Source: Streptomyces antarcticus (GTDB lineage Bacteria > Actinomycetota > Actinomycetes > Streptomycetales > Streptomycetaceae). From it: a DNA stretch of 64,000 bases. The notes beneath the pieces are model-generated. The model ran no database searches, was not told the DNA's origin, and was given only the letters and a program-made list of their open reading frames with translations. Every line of letters starts with the position of its first letter. Positions within the stretch are counted from its first letter, which is position 1. The DNA lies in the NCBI RefSeq assembly GCF_026627255.1, contig NZ_JAPNLM010000023.1, positions 62,001 through 126,000 of the forward strand, written 5' to 3'. Shown piece by piece: positions 37,302-46,847 of this stretch. The translations under genes were made by a program, and so were the position numbers.

Positions 37302-38012
37302 TCAGAAATCGAAGCCGAGTTGGCCTCCGTTTTCCAGCTCCACCGCTTCCTCGCTGCGGCGCACCTTCTTGAGGTGGCGCCACCGGGGCAGCGCGTCGAG
37401 GTACGACCACGAGAGCCGGTGGTAGGGGGTCGGACCCTGCTCCTCCAGCGCCGCGCGGTGCACCGGCGAGGGATATCCGGCGTTGGCGGCAAAAGCGAAA
37501 CCCTCGATCCCGGCGTCCTGTTGACCGAGCCCGGCCATCATGCGGTCGCGCCGGACCTTGGCGATGACCGAGGCGGCGGCGACGGCGACGCAGGACTGGT
37601 CACCCTTGATCACCGTCCGGACCCGCCAGGGCGGGCCGAGGTAGTCGTGCTTGCCGTCCAGGATCACCGCGTCGGGCCGCACGGGCAGGGCCTCCAGGGC
37701 CCGCTCCGCGGCGAGCCGCAGGGCGGCGGTCATGCCGAGCTCGTCGATCTCCTCCGGGGAGGCGTGGCCGAGGGCGTGCGCCGTGACCCAGCCCTCCAGG
37801 ACATCGAGCAGCGCCTCGCGTCGTTTGGGGGTGAGCAGTTTGGAATCGGTGAGTCCGGCGGGCGGCCGGCGCAGACCGGTGACCGCCGCACACACGGTGA
37901 CGGGACCGGCCCAGGCCCCTCGTCCGACTTCGTCGACCCCGGCGATGACCTTGGCGCCGGTGGTTGCACGGAGGGAGCGTTCGACGGTGTGGGTGGGTGC
38001 TTCGTACGGCAT
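37302..38012 (-). CDS. rnhB: Ribonuclease HII
   Basis: 236 residues. Cleaves RNA of RNA-DNA hybrids and single ribonucleotides in DNA. RNase HII motifs: AGVDEVGRGAWAGPV with the catalytic Asp and Glu near 26-27, ILDGKHDYL, and KGDQSCVAVAAASVIAKVRRD. The ATG at 38012 gives the normal length; the in-frame extension upstream is Arg/Gly-rich and not coding in character. The N-terminal 20 residues (PYEAPTHTVERSLRA) and the C-terminal tail after the YLDALPRW motif are typical of actinobacteria. The unknown gene follows within 8 bases. Confidence 0.95.
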   Translation of the reverse strand: MPYEAPTHTVERSLRATTGAKVIAGVDEVGRGAWAGPVTVCAAVTGLRRPPAGLTDSKLLTPKRREALLDVLEGWVTAHALGHASPEEIDELGMTAALRLAAERALEALPVRPDAVILDGKHDYLGPPWRVRTVIKGDQSCVAVAAASVIAKVRRDRMMAGLGQQDAGIEGFAFAANAGYPSPVHRAALEEQGPTPYHRLSWSYLDALPRWRHLKKVRRSEEAVELENGGQLGFDF

Positions 38013-38396
38013 GGCGCCAGCAAGGTTACGCCGCCCCGGGCCGCCTGCACACCCCGGCCCCGCGGAGGCCCCGGCTCCGCGGGGCCGACGGCCCGCCATC
38101 CCTTCGGGATCCGGCTCGCGCCCTTCGCTCCCGCACACCCCCCTCGGTGGATCATCGCTGCCCGAACCACGCCCACGACGAACGGACGCACCGCGTCCGG
38201 TCTCACGAAATCCCCAGCGATTCCGGACTCTACGACCTCCCCGACCAGTCTCCGCCCGGGCCGGTGTGGGCCCGGACCGGATGACGTGGTGAAGGCGTTC
38301 GGCGCGGCCGGGTCGCATTCGTGAAGCACCTCTCGCGGCGTTCGTCCGACGACGCGCGAATGCGTGACGTCCCGCGCCCTCGCGGACGTACGGGCG
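38013..38396. other. Intergenic region rnhB / DUF4173 gene (384 bases)
   Basis: Holds the rnhB promoter and the 3' side of the DUF4173 gene. The middle (38140-38280) is slightly lower in GC. The frames across it have no start with a ribosome-binding site. I see no RNA gene or clear repeat. Confidence 0.5.
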
Positions 38397-40262
38397 TCAG
38401 TACGCGACGCGGCTGCCGAAGGCGCCGAGGCGCGAGCAGACCTCGTACGAGGCGGTGACCGGGCGCTCGCGCAGGATCTGGCGCGCCCGGTACTCGCCCA
38501 GGCTCGTCGCGTACCAGGGGACGTCGCCGGCCTCGGCCAGCCCGTCGGCGATCCCGCGCAGCGCGCAGGACCGCTGGGGCTCCGGCAGGCCGTCGAGGGC
38601 GGGCACCGCGTCCGCCGACAGGGACTGGAAGTAGGCCAGGTCGATCTTGCCGTCCTGCTGGAAGCGGGCCGCGTTCCGCTCGGCGACCATGCCGTCCGGG
38701 GACGTCAGTGCGAAGGCGAGGACGGCGACCGCGGCGCTCCCCGCCACGGCGCGCGGCAGCCAGCGCGCGCCGACCACCCCGGCAGCCATGATCAGTACGA
38801 TCACCAGCCCGAGCCACAGCTCCACGGCCGCCACCGACACCCGCAGCCGGGTCAGCCCGTACGCGTCCACGTAGAGGTCCATCCGACGCAGCGCGGCGGC
38901 GACCACGACCAGGGTCAGGGCGCACAGCGACCCGAGCACCACGCGGACGAAACGCCGGTCGCCCGCGCCGCCTCGCGGGGCCCAGCGCAGCGCGAGCGCG
39001 ATCACGGCGAGGGTCAGCAACGTTGCGCAGAGCAGCTGCCAGAAGCCCTGGCGGGCGTACTCGGCGTACGTGAGGCCGGTGCTCCGCAGGACCCTGTCGT
39101 ACCCACCGAAGAGGACGGTCAGCTGCACCGCGTTGAAGCCCGCGAAGAGCAGGTCGAGCACGATGAGCGGAAGCGCCCATTCGACACGGGACCGCGGCTT
39201 GCCGGGAGCCGCCTTGAGCCGGTCCCAGCGCATCGGCGCCGCGGCGACCCGGGCCGCGGCGAGCGCGAGGACGGTTCCGGCGAGGAAGAGCACGACGCGC
39301 ACGGGCCCGTCGCCGACGGACACGTCGGGCGTCAGGTCGCCCAGCAGATCGGCGAAGGCCGCGTCGGCGGAGGCGAACAGGGCGCCGAAGACGAGCAGCA
39401 GGGCCGCGGCTACGGCGGTCGCCTTGGCCACCGGCAGCCAGCGGTCCCGGCTGACTCCGCTACGTGAGCGCAGCCCGGCCCAGGCCCAGCCGACGCCGGA
39501 CACGGCGGCCTCGAGGAAGCCGATCGGGCTGAGCAGGATGCCGGGCCAGGTACGGCTGCCGTGCAGGGCCAGCGCGCCGAGCAGTACGGCGGCGAGGATC
39601 GCGAGCGTGGACGGCCACGCGGAGTCGCGCAGGGCGGGTATCGCGAGGAGCCCGAGGCAGCCGACCGCCCAGGCCACGCTCCAGGGGCGGGCGGTACGCC
39701 GGGCCGTGCGGGCGGCGGCGTACGCGGCGACGGCGGCGGGCACCACCGCGAGCAGCAGGCCGAGCCCGAGGCCGTTGCCCAGCAGCAGGGCGGAGGCGAG
39801 GCCCGCGACCAGGGCCGCGGCGAGGGTGGCGGTACCGACGGGGGCGGCTTCGGCGGGCCTCACCCGTACGGTCCAGTCTGCGGGCGCGGCGGCCTTGGCC
39901 CGCGCGGCGGCGGCCCGCTGCTGGAAGAGGTGCTCCTGCCAGGCGTGCCAGGCGGCGGCGTCACCCGGGGTCGGCTGGGGCGGAACGGCCCCGCCCACTC
40001 CGGCGGTCGCGGTCCCGGCAGCGGCCGCCGGCGCCCCCGCGTCGGAACCGGCACCGACCGCGGCACCCGCGCCGCCGGTGGCCGCGGCACCCGGGCCCGC
40101 GCCCGACCCGGCAGCGGCACTGGCACCGCCGGCGGCACCCGGACCGGCACTCGGCCCGGCGGCCGACGCCTCTGCGGCGCCTCCCGCCGCACCACGCCCG
40201 GCCGCATCGGCCGCCCCGGCCCCTGGCCCGGCCCTGTCCGCCCCGTCGGTCTGGTCTGACAT
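38397..40262 (-). CDS. DUF4173 integral membrane protein
   Basis: 621 residues. The first 120 are almost only Ala, Gly and Pro (disordered), then about 12 hydrophobic helices from residue 145 on. The phrase VLFGGYDRVLRSTGLTYAEYARQGFWQLL is the DUF4173 signature. The C-terminus (after about 520) is a soluble region with DGLPEPQRSCALRGIADGL. The start is the ATG at 40262. Function unknown. The Ala/Gly-rich N-terminus is unusual and may have spread by slippage. It stands alone. Confidence 0.85.
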   Translation of the reverse strand: MSDQTDGADRAGPGAGAADAAGRGAAGGAAEASAAGPSAGPGAAGGASAAAGSGAGPGAAATGGAGAAVGAGSDAGAPAAAAGTATAGVGGAVPPQPTPGDAAAWHAWQEHLFQQRAAAARAKAAAPADWTVRVRPAEAAPVGTATLAAALVAGLASALLLGNGLGLGLLLAVVPAAVAAYAAARTARRTARPWSVAWAVGCLGLLAIPALRDSAWPSTLAILAAVLLGALALHGSRTWPGILLSPIGFLEAAVSGVGWAWAGLRSRSGVSRDRWLPVAKATAVAAALLLVFGALFASADAAFADLLGDLTPDVSVGDGPVRVVLFLAGTVLALAAARVAAAPMRWDRLKAAPGKPRSRVEWALPLIVLDLLFAGFNAVQLTVLFGGYDRVLRSTGLTYAEYARQGFWQLLCATLLTLAVIALALRWAPRGGAGDRRFVRVVLGSLCALTLVVVAAALRRMDLYVDAYGLTRLRVSVAAVELWLGLVIVLIMAAGVVGARWLPRAVAGSAAVAVLAFALTSPDGMVAERNAARFQQDGKIDLAYFQSLSADAVPALDGLPEPQRSCALRGIADGLAEAGDVPWYATSLGEYRARQILRERPVTASYEVCSRLGAFGSRVAY

Positions 40263-40426
40263 CGGGTTCCCCTCCCCTACCGGCCGCCCCGGATGTTTCC
40301 CACGGGTACGGCGAAGCGGACAGAGTAGGCCCGTGGCGTGCGATTTCAGCCAGATCCGGCAGGGCCCTGTGGCAGGACCGTGACAATGAGAACGGCTTGA
40401 GCCGGCGCAGGAAACGACCGGCCGGA

Positions 40427-40456
40427 CCCGGCTGGATCCGGTCGGATCCGGCCGGG
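40427..40456 (-). terminator. Terminator of the ADP-ribosylglycohydrolase operon
   Basis: CCCGGCTGGATCC (40427-40439) pairs with GGATCCGGCCGGG (40444-40456), with one G-U pair and a 4-base loop, just beyond the stop at 40465. Confidence 0.7.
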
Positions 40457-40464
40457 CCGGTCCC

Positions 40465-41379
40465 TCAGCGCCCCGCCGACTCCGGCAGCCAGGCGGGCAG
40501 TGCCTCGGTCCGCGCGAGCCACGCCGCCGGAAGCACCGCTTCCCCGCGCGCGCCCAGCACCCCGCCGACGATCGCGCAGGTCGTGTCGACGTCCCCGCCC
40601 ACTTGGGCGGTGGTCCAGAACGCCCGCTCGTAGTCGTCGAGGGCCCGCGCCGCCGACCACAGGGCGAACGGCACGGTGTCGTGCGCGCTCGTGCGCCGCC
40701 CGCAGCCCAGTACCGCGGCGACCGTGGTCGCGTCGCCGTAGTCCAGCATGTCCCGCGCCCGCCGCACCCCGGCGCCGACGGCGCTGCGCGGCACCAGCGC
40801 GATCACCCCGTCCAGCAGGTCGGCGGGTTTCGGCGGGCCGCCCGGAGCCGCCGCGAGCGCCGCCGCCGCGGCCACGGCCATGGCCCCGCAGACGGCCTCG
40901 CGGTGCTGGTGGGTGGTGTAGGCGGAGATCTCCGCCTGATGCGTGGCCTGCTCCGGGTCGTCGGCGTACCAGGCGCCCAGCGGGGCGATCCGCATGGCGG
41001 CGCCGTTGCCCCACGAGCCCTGCCCGTTGAACAGCTCGGCGGCCAGCGTGCGCCAGTCCTGGCCCTCCCGGACCAGTCGCAGCATGCGGTTGACGGCGGG
41101 TCCGTACCCGCGGTCGAAGTCGTGGTGGCGGGCGAAGGAGGAGGCGAGGGCGTCCTGGTCGATGCGGCCGTGCTCGGCCAGCACCGCCACCACCGAGCAG
41201 GCCATCTCGGTGTCGTCGGTCCACTGCCAGGTCTCGTCGGCCGGCAGTTCGCGCCGCTTGAGCAGCGGATAGTTCACGGGGACGAAGTACTGGGAGCCCA
41301 GGGCGTCACCCAGGGCCAGCCCTCGGAGGCTGGCCACGGCGCGTGCGTAGCGCCTTTCGGAAGAGGAGTCAGAGGTCAT
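40465..41379 (-). CDS. ADP-ribosylglycohydrolase family protein
   Basis: 304 residues. Removes ADP-ribose from proteins or small molecules using two metal ions. Metal-binding motifs are present: GLALGDALGS near the N-terminus, WTDDTEM (about 52-58) and GGDVDTTCAIVGG (about 263-275). Cytosolic. The ATG at 41379 lies 11 bases after the stop of the histidine phosphatase gene, so the two are one operon. It may be a DraG-like or housekeeping hydrolase; no ADP-ribosyltransferase is visible nearby. Confidence 0.92.
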   Translation of the reverse strand: MTSDSSSERRYARAVASLRGLALGDALGSQYFVPVNYPLLKRRELPADETWQWTDDTEMACSVVAVLAEHGRIDQDALASSFARHHDFDRGYGPAVNRMLRLVREGQDWRTLAAELFNGQGSWGNGAAMRIAPLGAWYADDPEQATHQAEISAYTTHQHREAVCGAMAVAAAAALAAAPGGPPKPADLLDGVIALVPRSAVGAGVRRARDMLDYGDATTVAAVLGCGRRTSAHDTVPFALWSAARALDDYERAFWTTAQVGGDVDTTCAIVGGVLGARGEAVLPAAWLARTEALPAWLPESAGR

Positions 41380-41390
41380 CGCGGGTCACT

Positions 41391-42050
41391 CTAGCCGTCG
41401 AGGTCATAAGGCTCGGGTGTGGTCCAGCGCTCAAACGGGCGGTCCATCCGATACCGGCCGTCCGGACCGGGCAGGAGCATCCTGAATTCGCCGTTCCCCG
41501 GATTGGACAGGGCCTCGAACTCGGCCACCGACCAGTGGAACCAGCGCATGCAGAACAGCCGCATCGTCAGCCCGTGCGTCACCAGCAGTACGTTCTGCGG
41601 GTGGTCGGGCGCCTCGAAGCTGCGGTAGAGGCTCTCCAGGAAGGAGCCGACCCGGTCGTAGACGTCGGCCCCCGACTCGCCCTGTGCGAAACGGTAGAAG
41701 AAGTGTCCGTACGCGTCCCGGTACGCCTTCTGCAGCCGTACGTCGTCCCGGTCCTGCCAGTTGCCCCAGTCCTGCTCGCGCAGCCTCGGCTCCTCGCGCA
41801 TCCGCACGCGCGCCGGGTCCAGCCCCAGTTCCCGGAAGGTCTGCAGGGTCCGGCGGTAGGGGGAGACGTACGCGCTGATCGTCTCGTCGCCGAACAGCTC
41901 CCGCAGGCGTTCGCCCGCCTCCGCCGCCTGCTCCCGCCCGTTCCGGGTCAGTCGCAGGGAGTGATCGGGCTCCCTCTCGTACACCGAGTCGTCGGCGTTC
42001 CCTTCCGATTCCCCGTGCCGGACAAGGACGATGCGCCGTGGTCGAACCAT
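41391..42050 (-). CDS. Histidine phosphatase family protein
   Basis: 219 residues, phosphoglycerate-mutase-like fold. Catalytic His in RHGESEGN (about 11-18), second His in VTHGLTMR, plus Arg and Glu in SPYRRTLQT and QDWGNWQ. It probably removes phosphate from a small metabolite. The ATG at 42050 follows the usual MxRPRRIVLVRHGE pattern. It is co-transcribed with the ADP-ribosylglycohydrolase gene downstream; a joint role in nucleotide or ADP-ribose metabolism is inference. Confidence 0.9.
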   Translation of the reverse strand: MVRPRRIVLVRHGESEGNADDSVYEREPDHSLRLTRNGREQAAEAGERLRELFGDETISAYVSPYRRTLQTFRELGLDPARVRMREEPRLREQDWGNWQDRDDVRLQKAYRDAYGHFFYRFAQGESGADVYDRVGSFLESLYRSFEAPDHPQNVLLVTHGLTMRLFCMRWFHWSVAEFEALSNPGNGEFRMLLPGPDGRYRMDRPFERWTTPEPYDLDG

Positions 42051-42122
42051 CCCACGACCCTATTCGGCCACTGGCGGGCCGAGCCGTCGGGCACGCCGAA
42101 CAGGGCGGCGATTGTCCTACGG

Positions 42123-42728
42123 TCATACCGTCCAGGAGGGTTCGAGGTCGACGACGTCCCCGGTCAGGGCCTCCACGTCGGCCTGGATCTGGGCGCGCAG
42201 GGAGAGCCGCTCGACCCGCTCCTGCCGGTACTTGCCGTGTTCGCCGGCCGCGTGCCACATCGACAGCACGAGGAACTCGCGGCCCGGGGCCTCGCCGAAC
42301 AGGCCTCGGACCATTCCCGGCGAGCCCGCCATGGCCGGATTCCACACCTTCTCCTGCATGAGCGCGAAGTGATCGACCCGGCCCTCCCGGACCCGGGTGT
42401 GGGCGACCCGCACGACGTCGGCGTCGGTGAACCGCGGCTCGAAGCCGGTCTTCACGTCGAAGCGGTGGTCGAAGAGCGTCGCCCGCAGGTCGGTGTAGGT
42501 GCCGTTCTGGGCCGCCGCCAGCCGGTCGTGCGCCCGTGCCATGAAGGAGTCGTAGAAGGAACGGCTCTCCCAGAACGTGAAGACGTGCGCGACCCCCTGC
42601 CGGCCCCGGCTCCAGCCGCCGCCCTGTCCCCGGAAACCCGGTTCTCCCGGCAGCCCCGCCCATTTGCGCTGCCCGCGCTCGAACCCGCGTCGGTCCGTCA
42701 CCGTGCAGCGAATCCACTTGACCAGCAC
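42123..42728 (-). CDS. YdbC-like/DUF4937 family protein
   Basis: 201 residues from the GTG at 42728 (VLVKWIRCTVTDRRGFERGQRKWAGLPG). It resembles YdbC/DUF4937 proteins, ferredoxin-like monooxygenase-fold proteins of unknown function: HVFTFWESRSFYDSFMARAHD, then a second repeat EFLVLSMWHAAGEHGKYRQERVERL. The two similar halves suggest an internal duplication of the alpha/beta fold. No cofactor motif. It lies between the histidine phosphatase and the N-acetyltransferase genes on the same strand. Confidence 0.75.
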   Translation of the reverse strand: MLVKWIRCTVTDRRGFERGQRKWAGLPGEPGFRGQGGGWSRGRQGVAHVFTFWESRSFYDSFMARAHDRLAAAQNGTYTDLRATLFDHRFDVKTGFEPRFTDADVVRVAHTRVREGRVDHFALMQEKVWNPAMAGSPGMVRGLFGEAPGREFLVLSMWHAAGEHGKYRQERVERLSLRAQIQADVEALTGDVVDLEPSWTV

Positions 42729-42760
42729 GGCGCCATCGTACGGTCCCGGCACGGCCCGGG

Positions 42761-43597
42761 TCAGTCCCCGGCGCCGTGGATCGCCACCAGTTCCGCGGTC
42801 TCCCGTTCGGGCAGCCGAAGGCCGAACTCCCGGTCGAGCACGGCGGCTAGCTCGTCCGGGCCGACGCTCCGCTCCTCGGTCCGCCCGTCGGGGTACAGGG
42901 ACGTGAGCCGGCGCCCGACCAGCGCCCGCCGCACGTGCCCGCCCGGCTGCTGGACGACGACCCGCCCGACGAAGGAGGACGCGGGGTGGGACGAGCTGTA
43001 GTGGCTCAGCACGACGTAGTCGACGGGGTGGTAGGGCTGCGGGGAGAACGCGTACAGGTCGCGCCAGGCCCCCGCGCGCAGCGCGCACAGGACGAGGACG
43101 CCTCCCGTCTCCTCGCGCACACGGAAGCTCCATGCCCCCTGGCGCACCACGGCGCCGGTCCTCGCCAGCGGGACGGGCTCGGTGGGGCTCAGGTAGCCGA
43201 ACCCCGCGTCGCACAGCCACGGTTCCCCGTCGACGGTGGCGACGAGGACGGCGTGCGTCACCGCGAGCAGGGAGTCACCGCGGGTGCGGGTGCGGGCACC
43301 GCGCCCGGATACCGCGAAGCCGATCCGCTCGAGGGCGGCGGCCAGCAGCGAGTTCTGCTCGTAGCAGTAGCCGCCGCGGCGGGCGTGCACGAGCTTGGCC
43401 TCGAGCGCCTTGACGTCCAGCCCGACGGGGCGGCCGAGCGCGACGTCCAGGTTCTCGAAGGTGATGGTGGCGGTGTGGGCCCGGTGCACTGCGTACAACG
43501 TCGGGAGGTCCGCCCGGAGTTCCCCGCCTCCCGGCCCGGCTTCGTACCCGATCCGTGCCAGGTACGCGTCCAGGTCCAGCTCTTCACCGTGCCACAT
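42761..43597 (-). CDS. Arylamine N-acetyltransferase
   Basis: 278 residues. Transfers acetyl (or acyl) from CoA to arylamines or related substrates. The Cys-His-Asp triad is visible: C78 in RRGGYCYEQN, H115 in VTHAVL, D130 in LCDAGFG. The ATG at 43597 has a GGGAGGGG site upstream. In actinobacteria such enzymes may take part in xenobiotic detoxification or in lipid/antibiotic assembly, such as amide ring closure in ansamycins; no such pathway is nearby. It is the first gene of a loosely spaced minus-strand group. Confidence 0.92.
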   Translation of the reverse strand: MWHGEELDLDAYLARIGYEAGPGGGELRADLPTLYAVHRAHTATITFENLDVALGRPVGLDVKALEAKLVHARRGGYCYEQNSLLAAALERIGFAVSGRGARTRTRGDSLLAVTHAVLVATVDGEPWLCDAGFGYLSPTEPVPLARTGAVVRQGAWSFRVREETGGVLVLCALRAGAWRDLYAFSPQPYHPVDYVVLSHYSSSHPASSFVGRVVVQQPGGHVRRALVGRRLTSLYPDGRTEERSVGPDELAAVLDREFGLRLPERETAELVAIHGAGD

Positions 43598-43714
43598 GGT
43601 TCCCCCCCCCTCCCACCACCGCGAACATTCCGGGGCGCGCACGCCGCGCGGCCCCCCGCCATGATCGGGGCAGGGACGCCACCTGGCCAACGCCGCGATC
43701 ACCCCCAGCGCACG

Positions 43715-43749
43715 ACGAAGGGGACCGGCCTGCGGCCGGTCCCCTTCGT
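43715..43749 (-). terminator. Terminator of nrdJ
   Basis: A perfect 16-base stem (43715-43730 with 43734-43749) and loop TGC, 65 bases past the nrdJ stop. Confidence 0.85.
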
Positions 43750-43814
43750 GAGCCGCTGGTCAGCTGCGCGTACGGGCTACGCCGGACATACGTCCGACGC
43801 GAGCGCGCCCGGGA

Positions 43815-46703
43815 TCAGCTGCAGCCGCTGGTGGAGCCGCAGCCCTCGCAGATGTAGCAGGAGCCGGCACGCTGCATCTTCGTACCGCAGGAGAAGCAGA
43901 GCGGGGCGTCGGCGGAGACGCCGAGCTGCATCTCGACCAGTTCTGCGTTGCTGTGCGCCGTCTTCGGTGCCGGGATCGGCGCGACCGCGACCGGCTTCGG
44001 AACCGAGGGCACCGCGGCCAGCGGAGCGGACTGGGCCAGGGCCTCGGTGTCCAGCTGCTCCTCGAAGGCCTCGTACGAGCCGGTCTCCAGGTGCCGCTGA
44101 CGCTCCTCGGCGGAGTGGATGCCCAGCGCCGAGCGGGTCTCGAAGGGCAGGAAGTCGAGCGCCACGCGGCGGAAGATGTAGTCGACGATCGACTGCGCCA
44201 TCCGCACGTCGGGGTCGTCCGTCATACCGGCCGGCTCGAAGCGCATGTTCGTGAACTTCGAGACGTACGTCTCCAGCGGGACGCCGTACTGCAGACCGAC
44301 CGAGACGGCGATCGAGAAGGCATCCATCATGCCCGCGAGGGTCGAGCCCTGCTTGGACATCTTCAGGAACACCTCGCCCAGACCGTCGTCCGGGTAGGAG
44401 TTCGCCGTCATGTAGCCCTCGGCGCCGCCGACCGTGAAGGAGGTGGTGATCCCCGGGCGGCCCTTCGGGAGGCGCTTGCGGACCGGGCGGTACTCGATGA
44501 CCTTCTCGACCGCCGCGCGGATGGTCTCCTCGGCCTTCTCGGTGACCTCGGTCTTCTCCGCTTCCTTCTTCTTGGCGGAGAGGGGCTGGCCGACCTTGCA
44601 GTTGTCGCGGTAGATCGCGAGCGCCTTGACGCCCAGCTTCCACGCCTCGAAGTAGATCTCCTCGATCTCCTCGACGGTCGCCGTCTCCGGCATGTTGACC
44701 GTCTTCGAGATCGCGCCGGAGATCCAGGGCTGGATCGCGGCCATCATGCGGACGTGGCCCATCGCGGAGATGGAACGCTCGCCCATGGCGCAGTCGAACA
44801 CCGAGTAGTGCTCGGGCTTCAGGTGCGGGGCGTCGACGACCACGCCGTGCTCGGCGATGTGGGAGACGATCGCCTCGATCTGCTCCTCCTGGTAGCCCAT
44901 GCGGCGCAGGGCCTGCGGAACGGTGCCGTTCACGATCTGCATCGAGCCGCCGCCGACGAGCTTCTTGAACTTGACCAGGGCCAGGTCCGGCTCGACGCCG
45001 GTGGTGTCGCAGGACATCGCGAGGCCGATGGTGCCGGTCGGCGCGAGCACGGATGCCTGCGCGTTGCGGAAGCCGTTCTTCTCTCCGAGGCGCACGACGT
45101 CCTGCCAGGCCTCGGTGGCCGCGGCCCAGATGGTGTTGTCCAGGTCCTCGGTGCGCGGCGCGACGGCGTTGGCGTCGGCGTGCTGCTTCATGACGCGCTT
45201 GTGCGACTCGGCGTTGCGGGCGTAGCCGTCGTACGGGCCGACGATGGCGGCCAGCTCGGCGGAGCGCCGGTACGCGGTGCCGGTCATCAGCGAGGTGATC
45301 GAGGCGGCGAGGGTGCGGCCGCCGTCCGAGTCGTACGCGTGGCCGGTGGCCATCAGCAGGGCGCCGAGGTTGGCGTAGCCGATGCCCAGCTGGCGGAAGG
45401 CGCGGGTGTTCTCGCCGATCTTCTGCGTCGGGAAGTCCGCGAAGCAGATGGAGATGTCCATCGCGGTGATGACGAGCTCGACGACCTTGGCGAAGCGCTC
45501 GGCGTCGAAGGACTGGTTGCCCTTGCCGTCGTCGTTGAGGAACTTCATCAGGTTGAGCGAGGCGAGGTTGCAGGACGTGTTGTCCAGGTGCATGTACTCG
45601 CTGCACGGGTTGGACGCGGTGATGCGGCCGGACTCGGGGCAGGTGTGCCAGTTGTTGATCACGCCGTCGTACTGGATGCCCGGGTCGGCGCAGGCCCACG
45701 CGGCCTCGGCGAGCTGGCGGAAGAGCGCCTTGGCGTCGACCTTCTCGATGATCTCGCCGGTCATGCGGGCCCGCAGGCCGAATTCGGTGCCGTTCTCGAC
45801 GGCCGTCATGAACTCGTCGTTCACGCGGACGGAGTTGTTGGCGTTCTGGTACTGGACGGACGTGATGTCGTCGCCGCCCAGGTCCATGTCGAAGCCCGCG
45901 TCGCGCAGGGCGCGGATCTTCTCCTCTTCCTTCACCTTGGTGGCGATGAAGTCCTCGACGTCCGGGTGGTCCACGTCCAGGACGACCATCTTGGCCGCGC
46001 GGCGGGTGGCGCCGCCCGACTTGATCGTTCCCGCGGACGCGTCGGCGCCGCGCATGAAGGAAACCGGGCCGGAGGCGTTGCCGCCGGAGGAGAGGAGCTC
46101 CTTGGAGGAGCGGATGCGGGAGAGGTTCAGGCCGGCGCCGGAGCCGCCCTTGAAGATCATGCCCTCTTCCTTGTACCAGTCGAGGATCGACTCCATGGAG
46201 TCGTCGACGGCCAGGATGAAGCAGGCGGAGACCTGCTGCGGCTGGGGGGTGCCGACGTTGAACCAGACCGGCGAGTTGAAGCTGAAGATCTGGTGCAGGA
46301 GGGCGTAGGTGAGCTCGTGCTCGAAGATCTCCACGTCGGCGGGCGAGGAGAAGTAGTCGAAGTCCTCGCCGGCCTTCGTGTACGTCTTCACGATCCGGTC
46401 GATGAGCTGCTTCAGCCCGGTCTCGCGCTGCGCGGAGCCGACCGCGCCGCGGAAGTACTTGCTGGTGACGATGTTGACCGCGTTCACCGACCAGAAGTCG
46501 GGGAACTCGACGCCACGCTGCTCGAAGTTGATCGAGCCGTCGCGCCAGTTGGTCATGACGACGTCACGGCGCTCCCAGCTCACCTCGTCGTACGGGTGTA
46601 CGCCGGGGGTGGTGTGGATGCGCTCGATCCGCAGGCCGCCCTTGGCAGCCTTGGTTCCCTTGGCGCGGGAACCACGTGCCGAGCTGCTCGCCGTCTCTGT
46701 CAT
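43815..46703 (-). CDS. nrdJ: Vitamin B12-dependent ribonucleotide reductase (class II)
   Basis: 962 residues. Makes deoxyribonucleotides with adenosylcobalamin as radical source. Motifs: SPVWFNVG, GGSGAGLNLSRIRSS, NPCSEYMHLDNTSCNLASLNL (active-site Cys region), APTGTIGLAMSCDTTG, and the C-terminal CFSCGTKMQRAGSCYICEGCGSTSGCS with redox/zinc Cys. The length is normal for the actinobacterial type; no intein. The ATG at 46703 has GGGAGG upstream. The nrdR repressor gene lies 144 bases upstream on the same strand, forming the known nrdRJ unit. Confidence 0.96.
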   Translation of the reverse strand: MTETASSSARGSRAKGTKAAKGGLRIERIHTTPGVHPYDEVSWERRDVVMTNWRDGSINFEQRGVEFPDFWSVNAVNIVTSKYFRGAVGSAQRETGLKQLIDRIVKTYTKAGEDFDYFSSPADVEIFEHELTYALLHQIFSFNSPVWFNVGTPQPQQVSACFILAVDDSMESILDWYKEEGMIFKGGSGAGLNLSRIRSSKELLSSGGNASGPVSFMRGADASAGTIKSGGATRRAAKMVVLDVDHPDVEDFIATKVKEEEKIRALRDAGFDMDLGGDDITSVQYQNANNSVRVNDEFMTAVENGTEFGLRARMTGEIIEKVDAKALFRQLAEAAWACADPGIQYDGVINNWHTCPESGRITASNPCSEYMHLDNTSCNLASLNLMKFLNDDGKGNQSFDAERFAKVVELVITAMDISICFADFPTQKIGENTRAFRQLGIGYANLGALLMATGHAYDSDGGRTLAASITSLMTGTAYRRSAELAAIVGPYDGYARNAESHKRVMKQHADANAVAPRTEDLDNTIWAAATEAWQDVVRLGEKNGFRNAQASVLAPTGTIGLAMSCDTTGVEPDLALVKFKKLVGGGSMQIVNGTVPQALRRMGYQEEQIEAIVSHIAEHGVVVDAPHLKPEHYSVFDCAMGERSISAMGHVRMMAAIQPWISGAISKTVNMPETATVEEIEEIYFEAWKLGVKALAIYRDNCKVGQPLSAKKKEAEKTEVTEKAEETIRAAVEKVIEYRPVRKRLPKGRPGITTSFTVGGAEGYMTANSYPDDGLGEVFLKMSKQGSTLAGMMDAFSIAVSVGLQYGVPLETYVSKFTNMRFEPAGMTDDPDVRMAQSIVDYIFRRVALDFLPFETRSALGIHSAEERQRHLETGSYEAFEEQLDTEALAQSAPLAAVPSVPKPVAVAPIPAPKTAHSNAELVEMQLGVSADAPLCFSCGTKMQRAGSCYICEGCGSTSGCS

Positions 46704-46847
46704 GCCAGGCCTCCCATATGAGGGCAAAAACGCCCTAAAGTGCGCGCGTTATTCCGCGGCACGGTGCTGTGTCTTGTATCTACGTGTCTTCGCCGGGCCG
46801 ACCGGCCGCACCTCGGGGCGAAAGGCTCCCCGGCGCGGGCCGTCCGG

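Noticed and set aside
38013..38396. Extended N-terminus or small gene upstream of rnhB
   Set aside because: The in-frame extension is Arg/Gly/Pro-rich, lacks a ribosome site and is absent from RNase HII proteins.
46704..46847. Cobalamin riboswitch ahead of nrdJ
   Set aside because: The nrdR-nrdJ gap is only 144 bases and shows no B12-box-like core; the known riboswitch in Streptomyces is at the class Ia nrd genes.
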